64,000 nucleotides of DNA from Bolinopsis microptera (GCF_026151205.1 NC_087083.1:2292036-2356035); one strand, 5' to 3'; counted from the first letter of the stretch, positions 34,973-46,579 are shown. Numbers and translations are program-made. The notes: generated by a model from the sequence alone, not told the origin.

Positions 34973-35590
34973 TTATCTACACGGACTTCTGTCTAAATAT
35001 GAATGAAATCGAGAAAACCAAATATTATATGTTTCATCCTGAAGTGCTGAGTTCTCAGGCAGTATAATCATGATCCTGATAGATATCGAAGTCTCGGGTC
35101 TCCTTAAATGATTGTCTCTGCTGCTTAATATATCTGGATTGTCGTTGGGAGGCGATGCAGATTTGTTTACTTTTAAGGGGGAGGTTCTGCTCAGCAGGAG
35201 AAAGAGGTGATGCACATTTTGTATTTGTCTGACATGTAGGACTTGAGCCACGTTTCCGTAGGTGCAATAAACGGTAACGAGTGGTTTTTGGATTTCTCCT
35301 GAATAAGAGCTGAGATTTTTGGCACTTCCCATATACTCGCACTTGATGCACTAGGATTCATGGACTGGACATTTAAGACGAGGCATGAGGAATAACGGGC
35401 ACGTGCAGTGTATCCTCTGAGGCGGTAGGAACTGCTGGTAGTGGTATAGTGGGAGCGCTGTTCCTGGCTGAAGAGGTGGATGTGGTCTGGGGTAGTGGTA
35501 GGGCATTTGAGTTTGAGGGAGGCTGGACCGGTGGTCGACTATTTCTGATAGGAGTCCGATCCTGGTTTGCATCGTTTCCAACAGTCTCCG
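34973..35590 (-). pseudogene. Decayed LINE ORF2 start (endonuclease N-terminus)
   Basis: One minus-strand frame reads CLVLNVQSMNPSA, then FIAPTETWLKSYMSDKY, matching the N-terminal pattern of APE-type LINE endonucleases (an LN-QS opening, then an FIALTETWL-type strand). It hits a stop shortly after. A different frame upstream is open and Pro/Ser/Thr-rich (35390-35590), perhaps the ORF1-ORF2 linker. Another frame downstream (to 34973) may continue the domain. Several frameshifts and stops make it non-functional. Confidence 0.62.
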
Positions 35591-36419
35591 TAACTATAAC
35601 AATCCTGTGATCTGGTATTGGTTACTTAAACTTATTTAATTGAACATGGTGTTTGACGTTGGAGCTTATCACTTTACAGTTTACATCACCTTACCTGAAT
35701 AATTGAATAGGATGAATACTGAATAGCATTTATTAATGCTTTCTTTACCCGGAGAACTCTGTTTTACTTGTCCCTCGGTAACACAAGACCGTGAGCCGTG
35801 ACACTTAGTCACAATAATTAAGTCATAAGTCAGAAAGAAGTCCATAATTCGTACACCCATGATTATGTTAAATATAGATTGACTCCAGTCTCCATTGTTC
35901 AATGACTTCGTCAAAATGTTTTAGGAAAATGTTCACAGATTTGTTAATTTTGGACTCAAATTAACGTTGAGAAAAACTGAATTTATTTTGGAAAAATCCC
36001 GGCTAAAACCAAAATCCCGGCCGGTACTGGTACAAAATCGCCAAATACCAGCCGGTATTCCGGCTGCGCCGGTTATATCCCGGTCGAGTTCTGTCTGAGA
36101 CCTAATTTTCTCTATTTCTCGTGCAATTTTAGATCAGACACAGTCATCTAAATTATTTAGGGTTATTTAATAAGAAGGTTTAAATTATAAGCAATTAAAA
36201 ACAGTTGGGACTATCATTGTTTGTGAGTACATATTATACGAATATAAGGTGGTTAATATAATTATAACACATTTAATATAAAACATTTAAGACACATTTT
36301 TTTATTCCTGCATTGTACTCATTAATTTAACTAGTAATATTATATAAAAACCACATTTCTATTTGTACAGGGAGCTGCTGGTAAACTACCGTCGCTATAC
36401 ATCGACTATCAGAGGCGGC

Positions 36420-37001
36420 TATTGAGGGCGTCCCGGCGTCCGTGGACGCCTTAAAATTATTATCTGGTGGCTGGTGCTAAAAAATAGAAATAGTAATTAG
36501 TAATAGTGTTAGGAAATAACAAATCGCAATATAAAGGTCTTCATTTACTATCATACGTTTTAATGTAAGCGCACGCATGATCTTCGTGAAATTTTGTGTT
36601 GTAGGGAGTCCAATCCTACCTCTGGACTACTCAGCCGCGCAGTTTTAACACATAGTTAATTGTAAACGTTACAAAGCACATCGTGCGCATCCCACTACAG
36701 GTAATCTATTATGATTTGCCTCGATTTGGGGGTCCAGGACCCTTTGCAATTTGACTGCTATATGATACTGCGCGGCTGAGATCGTACACGTGTGGTGTCC
36801 TGTTTCACCCATGTTATAAGTTTTTGTTTTTGTTTGCTGTCGCCTGTAAAGTGTTACACATTACATTTACAAGGCCCTGTATGTAATGTAATCGGTAGTT
36901 TGGAGGGATCAGCTTGAGCCGGCTCCCAAGCCCCCCTCCCCCCCAGTCCATCGATTGGACCCCCAACAAAACTGCCAGCCAGCTCCCACGAGCCGCCTCT
37001 G
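36420..37001. mobile_element. hAT MITE with 8-bp target duplication
   Basis: The ends are CAGAGGCGGCT and AGCCGCCTCTG. The flanks TCGACTAT at 36412-36419 and 37002-37009 form an exact 8-bp duplication. It is 582 bp and nearly identical to 10751-11351, indicating recent activity of the family. Confidence 0.94.
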
Positions 37002-37308
37002 TCGACTATGACTACAATCCTACTTTTAAAAACAAACTACATACATATCTCACATTTGCGAGGACTACTTCATCACAAGCAAAAAATCGACATTGGTAAA
37101 TAAAGGTAGGTTCTTTTCACTGACTTCGTTAAATGAGTTACATATTTTCACACAAATTACGTACGTGATCATTAAAGGGTTGCTTGTGTGCAGTTACTTC
37201 TGGGCCAGCGCCACCCTGTTGGGAGTTTTCACATAAGTAAATTTGCCGATAATACAATTTTACTCATTCTGGACATGTTACCTATATTATCATTATACTA
37301 GTATTTCT

Positions 37309-37494
37309 TCAGGTCTGTCTTCTATAACCACGATGAAAAGAAAAGCTGGGCGAAAACATTTGAGACTGCAGATTGCAGAACTGGAACACTCTATTTGAAG
37401 ACAGTGGCTGCTGAGTGCTGAGCTGCATCAAATCTATCAGCATCATGTAACTTCGATCAGGAACAGACTCCATTTCATTTCCGACAACTAGCAC
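37309..37494 (-). CDS. RILP-like gene, possible last exon (E8)
   Basis: Phase-0 acceptor GGGAAAACAG at the high end, and a 61-codon frame to a TGA. It begins VLVVGNEMESVPDRSYMM, with no recognised motif. It restores an exact multiple of three for the whole gene but has a weak polypyrimidine tract, so it is the least certain exon. Confidence 0.45.
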   Translation of the reverse strand: MLVVGNEMESVPDRSYMMLIDLMQLSTQQPLSSNRVFQFCNLQSQMFSPSFSFHRGYRRQT

Positions 37495-40400
37495 CTGTTT
37501 TCCCTAGACTTACCAAGTATTAAGTAACTCCATTAGTATTAGGTTAAATTAAAGGCCCTACATCGAACAAGTCTAACAATTAAAACTTAAATGCAAGAGT
37601 GCACAATTTATCACTAAATATCTTCCTCTTTTAATTCTAATCAACACACGGTTTCGTCTTTGTTTCACCCAATCGTGCTGATAATCAGTAATCATGCACT
37701 CTGCACTCTAACTTCGAGATGTTTCAAAAGGGCTCCCGACGAGTTGAATTAGATCAATATTTTCTTTTGATACATAGATACTGATTGGGAGGTTCATCAT
37801 ACTATTCTTGTCACATGGTAACGATTAACGATTAGCTGATCAGCTTCCAGCATCGACAGGCCGAAATCCATAAATATAATCAGTTGTAATTTAATATTTA
37901 TCATCGTCCGGATCATCATAATATTTTAATTTAAAGTTACAATTGAACGGTGTTAAGAAAGATAATTTAAGAGAAATGTTTTGAAAGTGCCTGATTTCGA
38001 GTATAAGATCTGTACTGATACATTAATTTTCAGATTGTTATTATAGTTTATTTGTATTTTTTATATTATCTTATCCGCACAAGTTCGGAAGCCATCTGAA
38101 CGCTATTGCCAGACACAGGCATATATTTATTTTGGGGTATCATGCTCTCAGAAATTTCAACTCAGTCCGATATTATAGTTATACTAACCTGCATTGCATA
38201 AGGTTAATTGTCTCGCAGTCTAGTGCATAAACCTTTTATTTTGTATAAACCCTTTATTTTGATTGGGAAAACTTTAGTTTAATGTGGTTACCGTCTCTAA
38301 AGTTGGCATGATAGTTAATAAACTCTTATCTATTATGTCACTGAAGATGACGCCTTGCAACATGTTTGACGATAGCCTGTAGATTGATAGTTTGATCTAA
38401 GTATTTACAACAATTCATCTAGTTTGATTGATTCAAAGGGAAACAAATTCCTCTCTTATCTATTATGACTATATTTAAATTCAATCCTGTAAAGTGATAC
38501 TCCTTTTTTAGTAATTTAAACATGTGTTTTCTCCTTCTGATTTTTAAACTATTACCGGTCACGCTGAATAATAATGACATCAGTGAATTTAAAGCTATCG
38601 TTAACATCACTCAGAAAATGCGCGTCTTTAGCGCGTGTCTTGTTGTTATGCATCAATCCTTCGGTAGATCGGCGAGATGCACCACTGTGCCTCACCGAGC
38701 TGCGAAGGATTGACATCGTGAATCAAGTTACTAACGTAAGGACTGACGACATATTCAGACCCACCTACTGCAATCTCTTGACATACGTTGCATGCCACTT
38801 TTCGCGCGCGAAGCGCGCGCCGCCGAAGTGCAGAAAAAGTATTAATATCTCTGATATTTGGATACGAAACATGTATCAAGCAATCTCCAAAATCCACGTT
38901 TTTCTGCAAAAACGTCCATTCGTAACCTTTCACTATTGCCTTTTTTCAAAAGGGTGAAAAGGAAAAAATCTACCGAGCAGGTCTCATCTCACTGGATTAT
39001 AATATCCCTTACTAGCCTTACTTAAACTTTGTGTAGGAACTTAATTTCAGACGAAACACTATTCAAATGTAGTAGTTCAGACACGTGCTTGGTACAGAAT
39101 ACAGATATCCTCGTTGAATTGGAGCCAATAGAATATGTCAGTCACTTACCTCGTGTTTGGCAGTTCTCGTCTCTTCGAGTGAGTCCCAGCTGCTTCTGTC
39201 ATCTGACTGTGTGTAAGAATCTGATCTGGGCCGGGTAACGTCATCTGACTCCGGGTGATTTAACTGCGGGAGATGTAATGAAATTGAACGAAAGAGTTAC
39301 AGTTTGGCTGAATTGCGCATGATTTTGTGCATGTCAATTTAGTTTTCGACCAAACATCGACAAATTTTAGCTATCCTTATAAGCCTGAAAACCTTCCTAT
39401 TAAAAACATGAACAAGTTACTAACTTTAAGTGACAGAGTGACCTAGAGCATACCCAACATTTTTGCAACGGAATTTCTACCATGCTCATGTACCTTGTTA
39501 ATGCACTGTTGACTGTATGTACATGCTGAACAGCGCGCATTTAGCTATCCTAGCGCATTTATAATTACATTGTTGATACCACACTTTGAATACAATCTCA
39601 AAGGCCGCGCAATACGTTCTGACACGCTCCCCCTTAGGTCATAGCTCTGTACTATCCTGCTTAATGGAATCTGCCATATTATAACCTTAGTCCGACCTGC
39701 TCTCAGAGTGATTTGTACCGCATAGTTCAACGGCTTTTATCATTATACACCTCGCAAGTAGCTATCAGGAGTGGATTAATTAACTCAAATAATTAACACT
39801 TCTAGTCTAATGTTTATTGTGTGATGTATATTATTCATGGGTTTAAACCTTTAAACAATACGAATAAACAACTTATAGTGGGCTGATCAGGTATATTTGC
39901 GGACCAACATAGGATGTGTAGGCTCTTCCTTCACGAGTACTGACCATCAAGCATGTGTGCTTTATAATAAAGTTAAGTGAATTTCGCTTAGAACTTTAGA
40001 AGAACTTAAATTTCATTTTCATCATTTAAAAACGAACCTCATGAACAGCAAGCTGTGCCTCAAGAGTAGCTAGCTCGTTACACAGAGTATCATTCCTCGC
40101 TTGTAGCACTTTCTGAGAGTGCACACTATCCTGTAGCCCCGCTTTTAGCTTGAGGATCAGTGCTGACTGCTTGCTGCTGTGCTGTGATGATAGAAGTGTC
40201 ACGTGGGGTGAATACTGTGCTGTGATTGGATAAGAGCCAAGAAACTTATCTCTTTTTAAAACTGAACACAAAACTCAAAACTGATGCATTCTCACTCTTA
40301 TCTTTAGTAACACGATACACAGAGTCACATTATAGAAAACGTTACTAAGATTTAGTAATGTTTTCTTTAGTGCACTTTTCTTTAATACACATAACAACAT

Positions 40401-43400
40401 TACACATAGCCAAACAGTGGAAATAAGCGTGAATCTCGGATGCGAAATCTAAATTTGTAAAATTTCAAAAGATTGAAAAAAGCGTGAATGCTGGAGCCTG
40501 TGTGTTTGAAGTGTATAAGATGTTTATTGTAATAAACTGTACATTAGTACAGGGTGGGCCAAAAGTCAGTACCCATACGTTGGCTTTTATAGCTCAGTCA
40601 CTGAGTGCCCAATTTAAATACTTCTTTCTGGTATGACTTAGTACCACCACTGGTTCGAGGAATTTGTCAACTCGAAAAATATTCGCGTTCATTTTTTTCA
40701 AATGGAGGTTCATTTTCACATTTATTTGATAGTTTGGATAGTCGGATCAAGCTAAATGTTATTGAATTGTGTTTGGCCATTCGAATTACGTTTGTCCTGA
40801 AAGAATTAGAACTGTAGCTTCTCAGATAACCGAGATATTAAGCATAACGAGTTTATTCATTACGTGTGATCAGGTGATTGGTTTACCTAATCACGTGATA
40901 AGGTGCCCCCGTTAAACATTATGGGAATTGTTAAGGGTGCCCAATTAAGGTGTCGTGTCACGGTGTCACATAATCACCCAGTCAATATTGTTAACGAGAT
41001 ACAGAAAATGCTTGATAACTTCGTCATTTCTAATCCGTTTTGCCTCATGTTTTCAGATCATATGCAACATTTGATAATCTACCGTCTCTGAAAAAATTAG
41101 GCGTTCAGCATGTTCAGAGAAAACAATATAGGTGTTTTAATATTGAATGGGCGTGGTCTAAAATATTCGAATTTTCAAATTTTGACGACGGAATCCTCGA
41201 ACCAGTAAGTACAGTATGCCATCTGCAAAGCAACAGCTCTCAAATATAAAACACGGCGGAGCTATTAAGGCCAACGTATGGGTACTGACTTTTGGCCCAC
41301 CCTGTATATAACTGATATCTAACTGTCACGTGACAGTACTGACCATGTTGAGTTCCTCGTACTCTTCTCGTAGTTCATGTAGTGTGGTTGTCTGTACTGA
41401 TATCACATCGTTTAGTTTATTAAGCACCTCGCTATCGCTCTCTTTCTTCTCTTTCTCCCGAACCTGTAAGTTAAGTAACCTGTAAGTTAAGTAACCTGAA
41501 AGTTAAGTAACCTGTAAGTTAAGTAACCTGTAAGTTAAGTAACCTGTAAGTTAAGTAACCTGTAAGTTAAGTAACCTGTAAGTAACCTGTAAGTTAAGTA
41601 ACCTGTAAGTTAAGTAACCTGTAAGTAACCTGTAAGTTAAGTAACCTGTAAGTAACCTGTAAGTTAAGTAACCTGTAAGTTAAGTAACCTGTAAGTAACC
41701 TGTAAGTAACCTGTAAGTTAAGTAACCTGTAAGTTAAATAACCATCAGCTCGTATTTAGAAGACATATTTATGTAAGAACTTATTTTACAAGTTACTGAG
41801 CCGTTACAAACCTGACTTACTTAATGTTAATTGTAATATTATATTAATTATAGGCTGATCTGAATAGATAAAATAAGGTTGTGGTGAAGTGATGCTGGCT
41901 TCTCTCTCCTGGAGTAAACTACAAGGAACCAGCTATTCAAATACAACTATTTATTACTATTAGGTATATTTCATTTGATTGATCAGAAAAAGTCGCATCA
42001 TACCAACTTTTGATATCCACTATCTTCTTAATTTGGCTTATGACAAGAGATATTGGCAGAAATTACAGTGATGTAATTTTACAATTAGTTATTTGTTTTA
42101 TATTAGGGAAAGATTAGATTCGGGCGTTGTTTTCGTAACTATGCCTTGTTTAGAACTTTTATTTGATAATAACTAGGTAAATCAGTATATAATACAAGCA
42201 TTATTATATATATAAGCAATTAAGCATGTGTAATGTGTGTTATGTACTTTCAAACCCTAAAAACTCACCTCGTTTAGAATTACAGGGAGATAACGACATA
42301 TTTATCATAACATACTTAGTACATACAGTCCGTGCATACTGCAGTTCCGCAATCCGCGTGGTTAAAAAATGTGTTTCTAGTTAAGAGCTTAGAGCAAGAT
42401 CTACAAAACCGATACTCTGACTAATTATTCACCGAGTATTCTCTTGATGCATTCTCTAGTTTAAGCACGTACAAAATTACAAAAATAGTGACTTTTTTAC
42501 GTAATGGAAGAGGCGTGCTGCCAAACTGAGGCTGATTTATAAATGTACCAGCTTACAATGCAGGTGTTATTATATCTGCTAATTATTTAATTACATAATC
42601 ATTTAATTACTGAACCAGCTTAATTAAATCAGATGTTACTCACCTCTCTATTAAACACAGTGGAACAGGTACTCTTCACCACCATAACCGTGTATTAGAT
42701 TAAGTGTACTGTGTACATATATAGTGTATAAATACACGCCCAGTACAATATGTACATCCGATACTCGTATTGTTTCCTTATTCTGGTGCAGACTCGTGAT
42801 GTACAATAACGCGGGTGCAGCAAAATGGTAATTTTACTGCTGGAATATGGAGAAAGCTAGTTTAATATTGAACGATCAGTGCAACATAGCTCATTTAACA
42901 TGTGGTATTCAAAGTGTAGTCATTATATTGTTCATCAGATGAGATTATCACTATGAAATCGTGCTGAGACTCGTACACCTCAATCTGAACACAAGGAAAT
43001 GTTTTATAAGTCACATAATATAAAACAATTTGAGAAATCTGTTCCACACTTGGTACACTTTTTCAGGTGATAGGAATTTCATTCGATTTGAGATATTTTG
43101 TCATGTGCCGAAACCCCTCACCAGGATTACAAATCAAGATTTTGGTAGTCCGTATTTCTGTTTACACGCGGGAGATACCGACCAATCAGGTTCCAATATT
43201 GACCAATCAAAACCAGAATCACTCTCTCGTTGGAAAGATCCATTTGGACAATGGACAGTCTTCTTAAAACCCTCGTAATTAGTGTTATCTGTAATTACTG
43301 ATCTAATAGAGTACTAAACCATGTATTCTCTTGAGTCTTGATTCATTCTCTAGTTAAAACACGTACAAAATTACAAAAATAGTGACTTTTTTACGTAATG

Positions 43401-45237
43401 GAAGAGGCGTGCTGCCAAACTGAGGCTGTTTTATTTCCCAATGAAATTAAAACCTCCGTAATTAGTGTTATCTGATGGAGAACTAATGAAGTACAGTGTG
43501 TAGCTGTTTCAACACTGTTTCAACACTGTTTCAACACTGTTTCAACACTGTTTTAACACTGCATGAGGGCAGCTCAAAGTTGTAATCGTATCCAGAAATA
43601 TATCAACACAATATAGTACAGTGTAATATATTCTATAATGTATTAATAATGTATTAATATTTACGATTGAAAGAAAAAATGTAGTGTTAAATCACCGAAA
43701 AAATTGATGAAGGAGTAATATGTTACCTTCAGTAAATTTACGTCTGACAGCTGAATAGTGCTTGACTGTAATTCTCCCAACAAACGCCCATTTTCCTCCA
43801 TAAGTCTTGTATTCTGTGCCTGAGAGTAAACAAAAGGGTAGAAAATACTTCTGCTCAGAATTAGTAACAACCCTAATTACAGAGTATTTGAAAGTAGTCA
43901 TGGAAGCATGAACATGATGTACTTCAAGGAGACCCGCTTGTGACTCGACTAGTTTCGGCTTTTTGTACTTGATACGGCTGTAATTAGTTTAAGACTAATT
44001 ACAGCACTACAAATCTCTTACATTTATTGAGGTGATACTCTCTCGGGGATGAGTCACAAGCGGGTCACCTCGAAGTACAAGGTACAATAGCTCTAATACA
44101 AGGTACAAGAGCTTTAAGCATGGTACAATGTACTGGGTACATGAGTTCTAATACAATTTACAGGAGCTATAATACTAATAGAAGCACCTTATATAGTGAT
44201 TCGTTGACTGATTATGCCTAATATGTCAAAGCGGGCAGTGTTAAAGATTAACGAGAATTCTTCGGGTGATCATAAGTTATAACATAATATATAATAGACA
44301 CGAATGTTGTATATTGTACATATTGTGTATATGTTAGGGAGGTTTATCAGCAGTGAAGATTTGCCACCTAATGAAGAAGGAGGAGGAGGGCGTCCAACTA
44401 TTTGATTAATTTAAATTACGACATGCTGGCAATTATAACTTTATATTTAAAATTAGCCCTACTAACACGCCTTCAAATTGCACTCAATTAAGAACCAAAT
44501 TTAGTGACATAATATCATTATAACGAATAGGACTCTGATTATTATTAGTGAAAATTATTATTTTTGCATATTTTCACATATTTTCGCATATTTTCACATA
44601 TGTTTGCATATTTTCACATATTTTTGCATATTTTCACATACCTGCAGCTCCTGAACACGACAGTGAGACAACTGTTGTTGGTGCATGTGTGCTTCTCTCT
44701 CCTGCGCGAAATAAATATTCAAAGCTATGTCAAATCAAAGAGACTCCCAGTCACTAAATGATGCATTTTTCCCATTTCAATTCAATTTGAAACTACTATT
44801 GATGAGATTGGGAGAATTATTTACATTTTCAATCTTCTCACTTTACTTACTTCTTCTAAAGCCAGTTCGGCGTTCACAATCCTCAACCGTGATTGTCTTT
44901 TAGAGGAAGTGAGGGCTTCAAACTGTTCCAACACACTCACAACTTTGTTCATTGTGACCTCAATCGCACTGTACCCATATCTGAGAAAACACTTGTATTA
45001 ATTAAACGTGTTCATTAGTTAGATAATTTTAAGATTTATTTAAAAACCTCATCTTGAAAACACTGTACATGAATAACCTGTCAATTAAGTCAATTAAGTC
45101 AATTAAGTCAATTAAGTCAATTAAGTCAATTAAGTCAATAACCTGTCAATTAAGTCCTCAAAAGCGGATCGTATCGCAGCAAGCTGCTCGTATACCGAGT
45201 TCTCATCGAGATTCTCCGCTCCGTCAACCGTCATCAT
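37309..45237 (-). CDS. RILP/RILPL-like protein, eight-exon gene (RH1 domain plus coiled coil)
   Basis: Joining the eight blocks listed separately gives 942 bp (313 codons plus stop), with every junction in matching phase. The first two exons encode an RH1-like domain: ENSVYEQLAAIRSAFEDLID, completed across the phase-2 intron to IDRYGYSAIEV, then NKVVSVLEQFEAL. This is the pattern of RILP, RILPL1/2 and the JIP3/4 N-terminus. The following exons are acidic/basic coiled coil with QNTRLMEENGRLLGEL, as in RILPL proteins, then a Ser/Asp-rich exon. RILP-family proteins are cytosolic effectors that bind Rab GTPases or dynein-linked motors for lysosome and cilium trafficking. The C-terminal RH2 helix pair could not be recognised. 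Length is between RILPL2 and RILPL1. Found by eye, without transcript evidence. Confidence 0.78.
39150..39263 (-). CDS. RILP-like gene exon E7 (Ser/Asp-rich)
   Basis: Acceptor CATCTCCCGCAG and strong donor GAG/GTAAGT. 38 codons, phase 0 to 0, including PESDDVTRPRSDSYTQSDD and SSWDSLEETRTAKHE. Confidence 0.7.
40038..40181 (-). CDS. RILP-like gene exon E6 (coiled coil)
   Basis: 48 codons, phase 0 to 0, between acceptor ATCATCACAG and donor GAG/GTTCGT. The heptad-rich sequence ends NDTLCNELATLEAQLAVHE. Confidence 0.75.
40550..41304. mobile_element. Complete MITE with 35-bp perfect terminal inverted repeats (TA target)
   Basis: 40550-40584 and 41270-41304 are exact reverse complements (CAGGGTGGGCCAAAAGTCAG onward). 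The inverted match continues imperfectly for about 12 bp more. TA flanks both sides, as expected for Tc1/mariner-type (IS630-like) insertion. At 755 bp it has no transposase. It lies in intron 5 of the RILP-like gene. Its family members at 8172 and 33944 keep only one end. Confidence 0.93.
41344..41463 (-). CDS. RILP-like gene exon E5 (coiled coil)
   Basis: 40 codons, phase 0 to 0: VREKEKKESDSEVLNKLND and onward to ELREEYEELNM. The acceptor is AACTTACAG and the donor ATG/GTCAGT. The acceptor lies at the border of a 19-copy minisatellite. Confidence 0.78.
41461..41745. repeat. Minisatellite made of splice-acceptor copies (intron 4)
   Basis: 19 units of AACCTGTAAGTTAAGT (16 bp) or AACCTGTAAGT (11 bp). 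On the minus strand each unit reads ACTTACAGGTT, identical to the exon E5 acceptor junction; the first unit contains the real junction. Confidence 0.93.
42435..42540. repeat. Short dispersed repeat, partner at 43322-43432
   Basis: Both copies share GTGACTTTTTTACGTAATGG and the following AGAGGCGTGCTGCCAAACTG. Both lie inside intron 4 of the RILP-like gene. Confidence 0.9.
43505..43562. repeat. 13-bp tandem array
   Basis: Five units of CACTGTTTCAA, in intron 4 about 165 bp from the exon E4 donor. Confidence 0.9.
43727..43819 (-). CDS. RILP-like gene exon E4 (coiled coil)
   Basis: 31 codons, phase 0 to 0, between acceptor TACTCTCAG and donor AAG/GTAACA. Contains AQNTRLMEENGRLLGELQSS, like the leucine-zipper part of RILPL proteins. 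Confidence 0.8.
44565..44641. repeat. 20-bp AT-rich array abutting the E3 donor
   Basis: Four units that read, on the minus strand, ATATGTGAAAATATGC plus AAAA. The first begins with the GTATGTG of the exon E3 splice donor. Confidence 0.88.
44642..44701 (-). CDS. RILP-like gene exon E3
   Basis: 20 codons, phase 0 to 0: EREAHMHQQQLSHCRVQELQ, between acceptor TTTCGCGCAG and donor CAG/GTATGTG. Confidence 0.75.
44851..44980 (-). CDS. RILP-like gene exon E2 (second half of RH1)
   Basis: 130 bp. It enters in phase 2 and leaves in phase 0 at a strong donor GAA/GTAAGTAAAG; the acceptor is TTTTCTCAG. It encodes YGYSAIEVTMNKVVSVLEQF and a charged helix to NAELALEE. Confidence 0.8.
45067..45142. repeat. 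9-bp array abutting the E1 donor
   Basis: Seven to eight units of TCAATTAAG. The donor context AATAACCTGTCAATTAAG (plus strand) occurs at both edges, so the exon E1 end and donor have been copied into the intron. Confidence 0.9.
45143..45237 (-). CDS. RILP-like gene exon E1 (start, first half of RH1)
   Basis: 95 bp coding from ATGATG at 45237, ending in phase 2 at GACAG/GTTATT. It encodes MMTVDGAENLDENSVYEQLA and onward to FEDLID; AG plus the A of exon E2 makes Arg. An in-frame ATG at 45291 would add 18 residues, but it lies only a few bases from the TATA-like box, so 45237 is preferred. Confidence 0.75.
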
Positions 45238-45297
45238 TATGACATGAGCTAAGAAGCTTAGGCAAATGTTACTGTCAGTCACATTGGTCATTGAGGC

Positions 45298-45305
45298 ATT
45301 ATATA
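45298..45305 (-). promoter_or_regulatory. TATA box of the RILP-like gene
   Basis: TATATAAT on the minus strand, about 60 bp upstream of the preferred ATG, predicting initiation near 45270 and a leader of about 35 nt. The spacing resembles that proposed for the phosphagen kinase and the 51.4-kb gene. Confidence 0.4.
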
Positions 45306-45397
45306 GTTCTAATATACCATTACATAATGACTTTAATATAATAGGAATAAGAATGATAAGACTGTGACTCAAAAACTGTATCAAAATCTATCACTCT

Positions 45398-45408
45398 CAT
45401 ACACACAC

Positions 45409-45439
<31 letters not shown>

Positions 45440-45443
45440 CACC
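45398..45443. repeat. (AC)n microsatellite
   Basis: About 20 AC units with three AT interruptions. Confidence 0.95.
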
Positions 45444-46230
45444 AATTGACTGCACTTTTTTTCTTCCCCCAAACTGTAGCTAAAATCTGTGTGGTAAAAT
45501 CTCGATTTACCGCATTTGTTCCCTTTTCTAAACTATGCAATAAATCTGTTTGGTACAATTTAGTGTGTACTGGTTGCTAGGTATCCATTTATCACTAACC
45601 ATGGTTAGAGGTAATGAAGAGAAGGTTTTTAACTTGTAAAAACGGTGATACTGCCACATAATCCCGCTTAAACACATACCACAGTGTCAAACCGTCAGAG
45701 CCTTGGTTATTTGACTAGTGTGGTTCCTTTAGGGTGTTCTGAACATTTTAGTGATAGACTTCAGAGAATAGATGTGATCCACCATGTCCAGTGTCTACCA
45801 ATAATACAGTTTACAAATTCGTAAATATGTCCTCCAATTTTCCTTTGATAATGACGAAAACTCGATCAGGTCATTAACTTTACTCACTCCTCTGATTTGC
45901 CACTGACAATGGTTACTGCCAGTTTTATGCAATTTTGTGTTTTTTTGGTGTACACACTTTGGATACTGGTCTTATATATTGTGTGAGATTACAGTTTGCA
46001 AAATGACTGACTTTTTGCTTTTCATTTTATTATATGTTCAGAATTTATATCATTTAAAAGTTTTTATAGCTTCAAGACATTTCATTGTTCACTTCCAGAT
46101 TAAATCTTCAGTATTGGAATACCATATCGTGGACTAATTTCACCATTTGAGAAGTTGAATGAAACTTCTTCAATCAGAGCTGTCATCACAATGATTGTAT
46201 CTTCATAAGCTCTGAGATCATATGATAGGC

Positions 46231-46518
46231 AGTGGCGTAACGAAAGGCCCTGCTGACCCCGCTGTGCAGGGGGGCGCCGTCTTAGGGGGGCGCCAAATCG
46301 TCGTTTGAATATGGGACAATTTCGAAAACTTAACTAAAGTACTAGCAAAACTGCGCGTTTTGCTCTAGATACACACATTTTTAGAGATTTTACCGGCGTA
46401 TTCTCTAAAATCACCTAATTTGTTCAATTTTAGGGAGGGGCACCAAAAGGGGAGGGGGCGCCAACAGGGGGGCGCTTTTTTCGGCAGGGGGGCGCCAACA
46501 GGCAACGTTACGCTACTG
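46231..46518. mobile_element. hAT MITE (CAGTGGCGTAACG ends) with 8-bp target duplication
   Basis: The ends CAGTGGCGTAACG and CGTTACGCTACTG are near-perfect inverted repeats. ATGATAGG flanks both sides (46223-46230, 46519-46526). At 288 bp the interior is G-rich with repeated GGGGGGCGCC blocks. It is a third hAT family in this window. Confidence 0.92.
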
Positions 46519-46579
46519 ATGATAGGTCTGCATGTCTAGTAGCAATGGAGTAGAATCGGTTAGCTGCAACATCTCGTTG

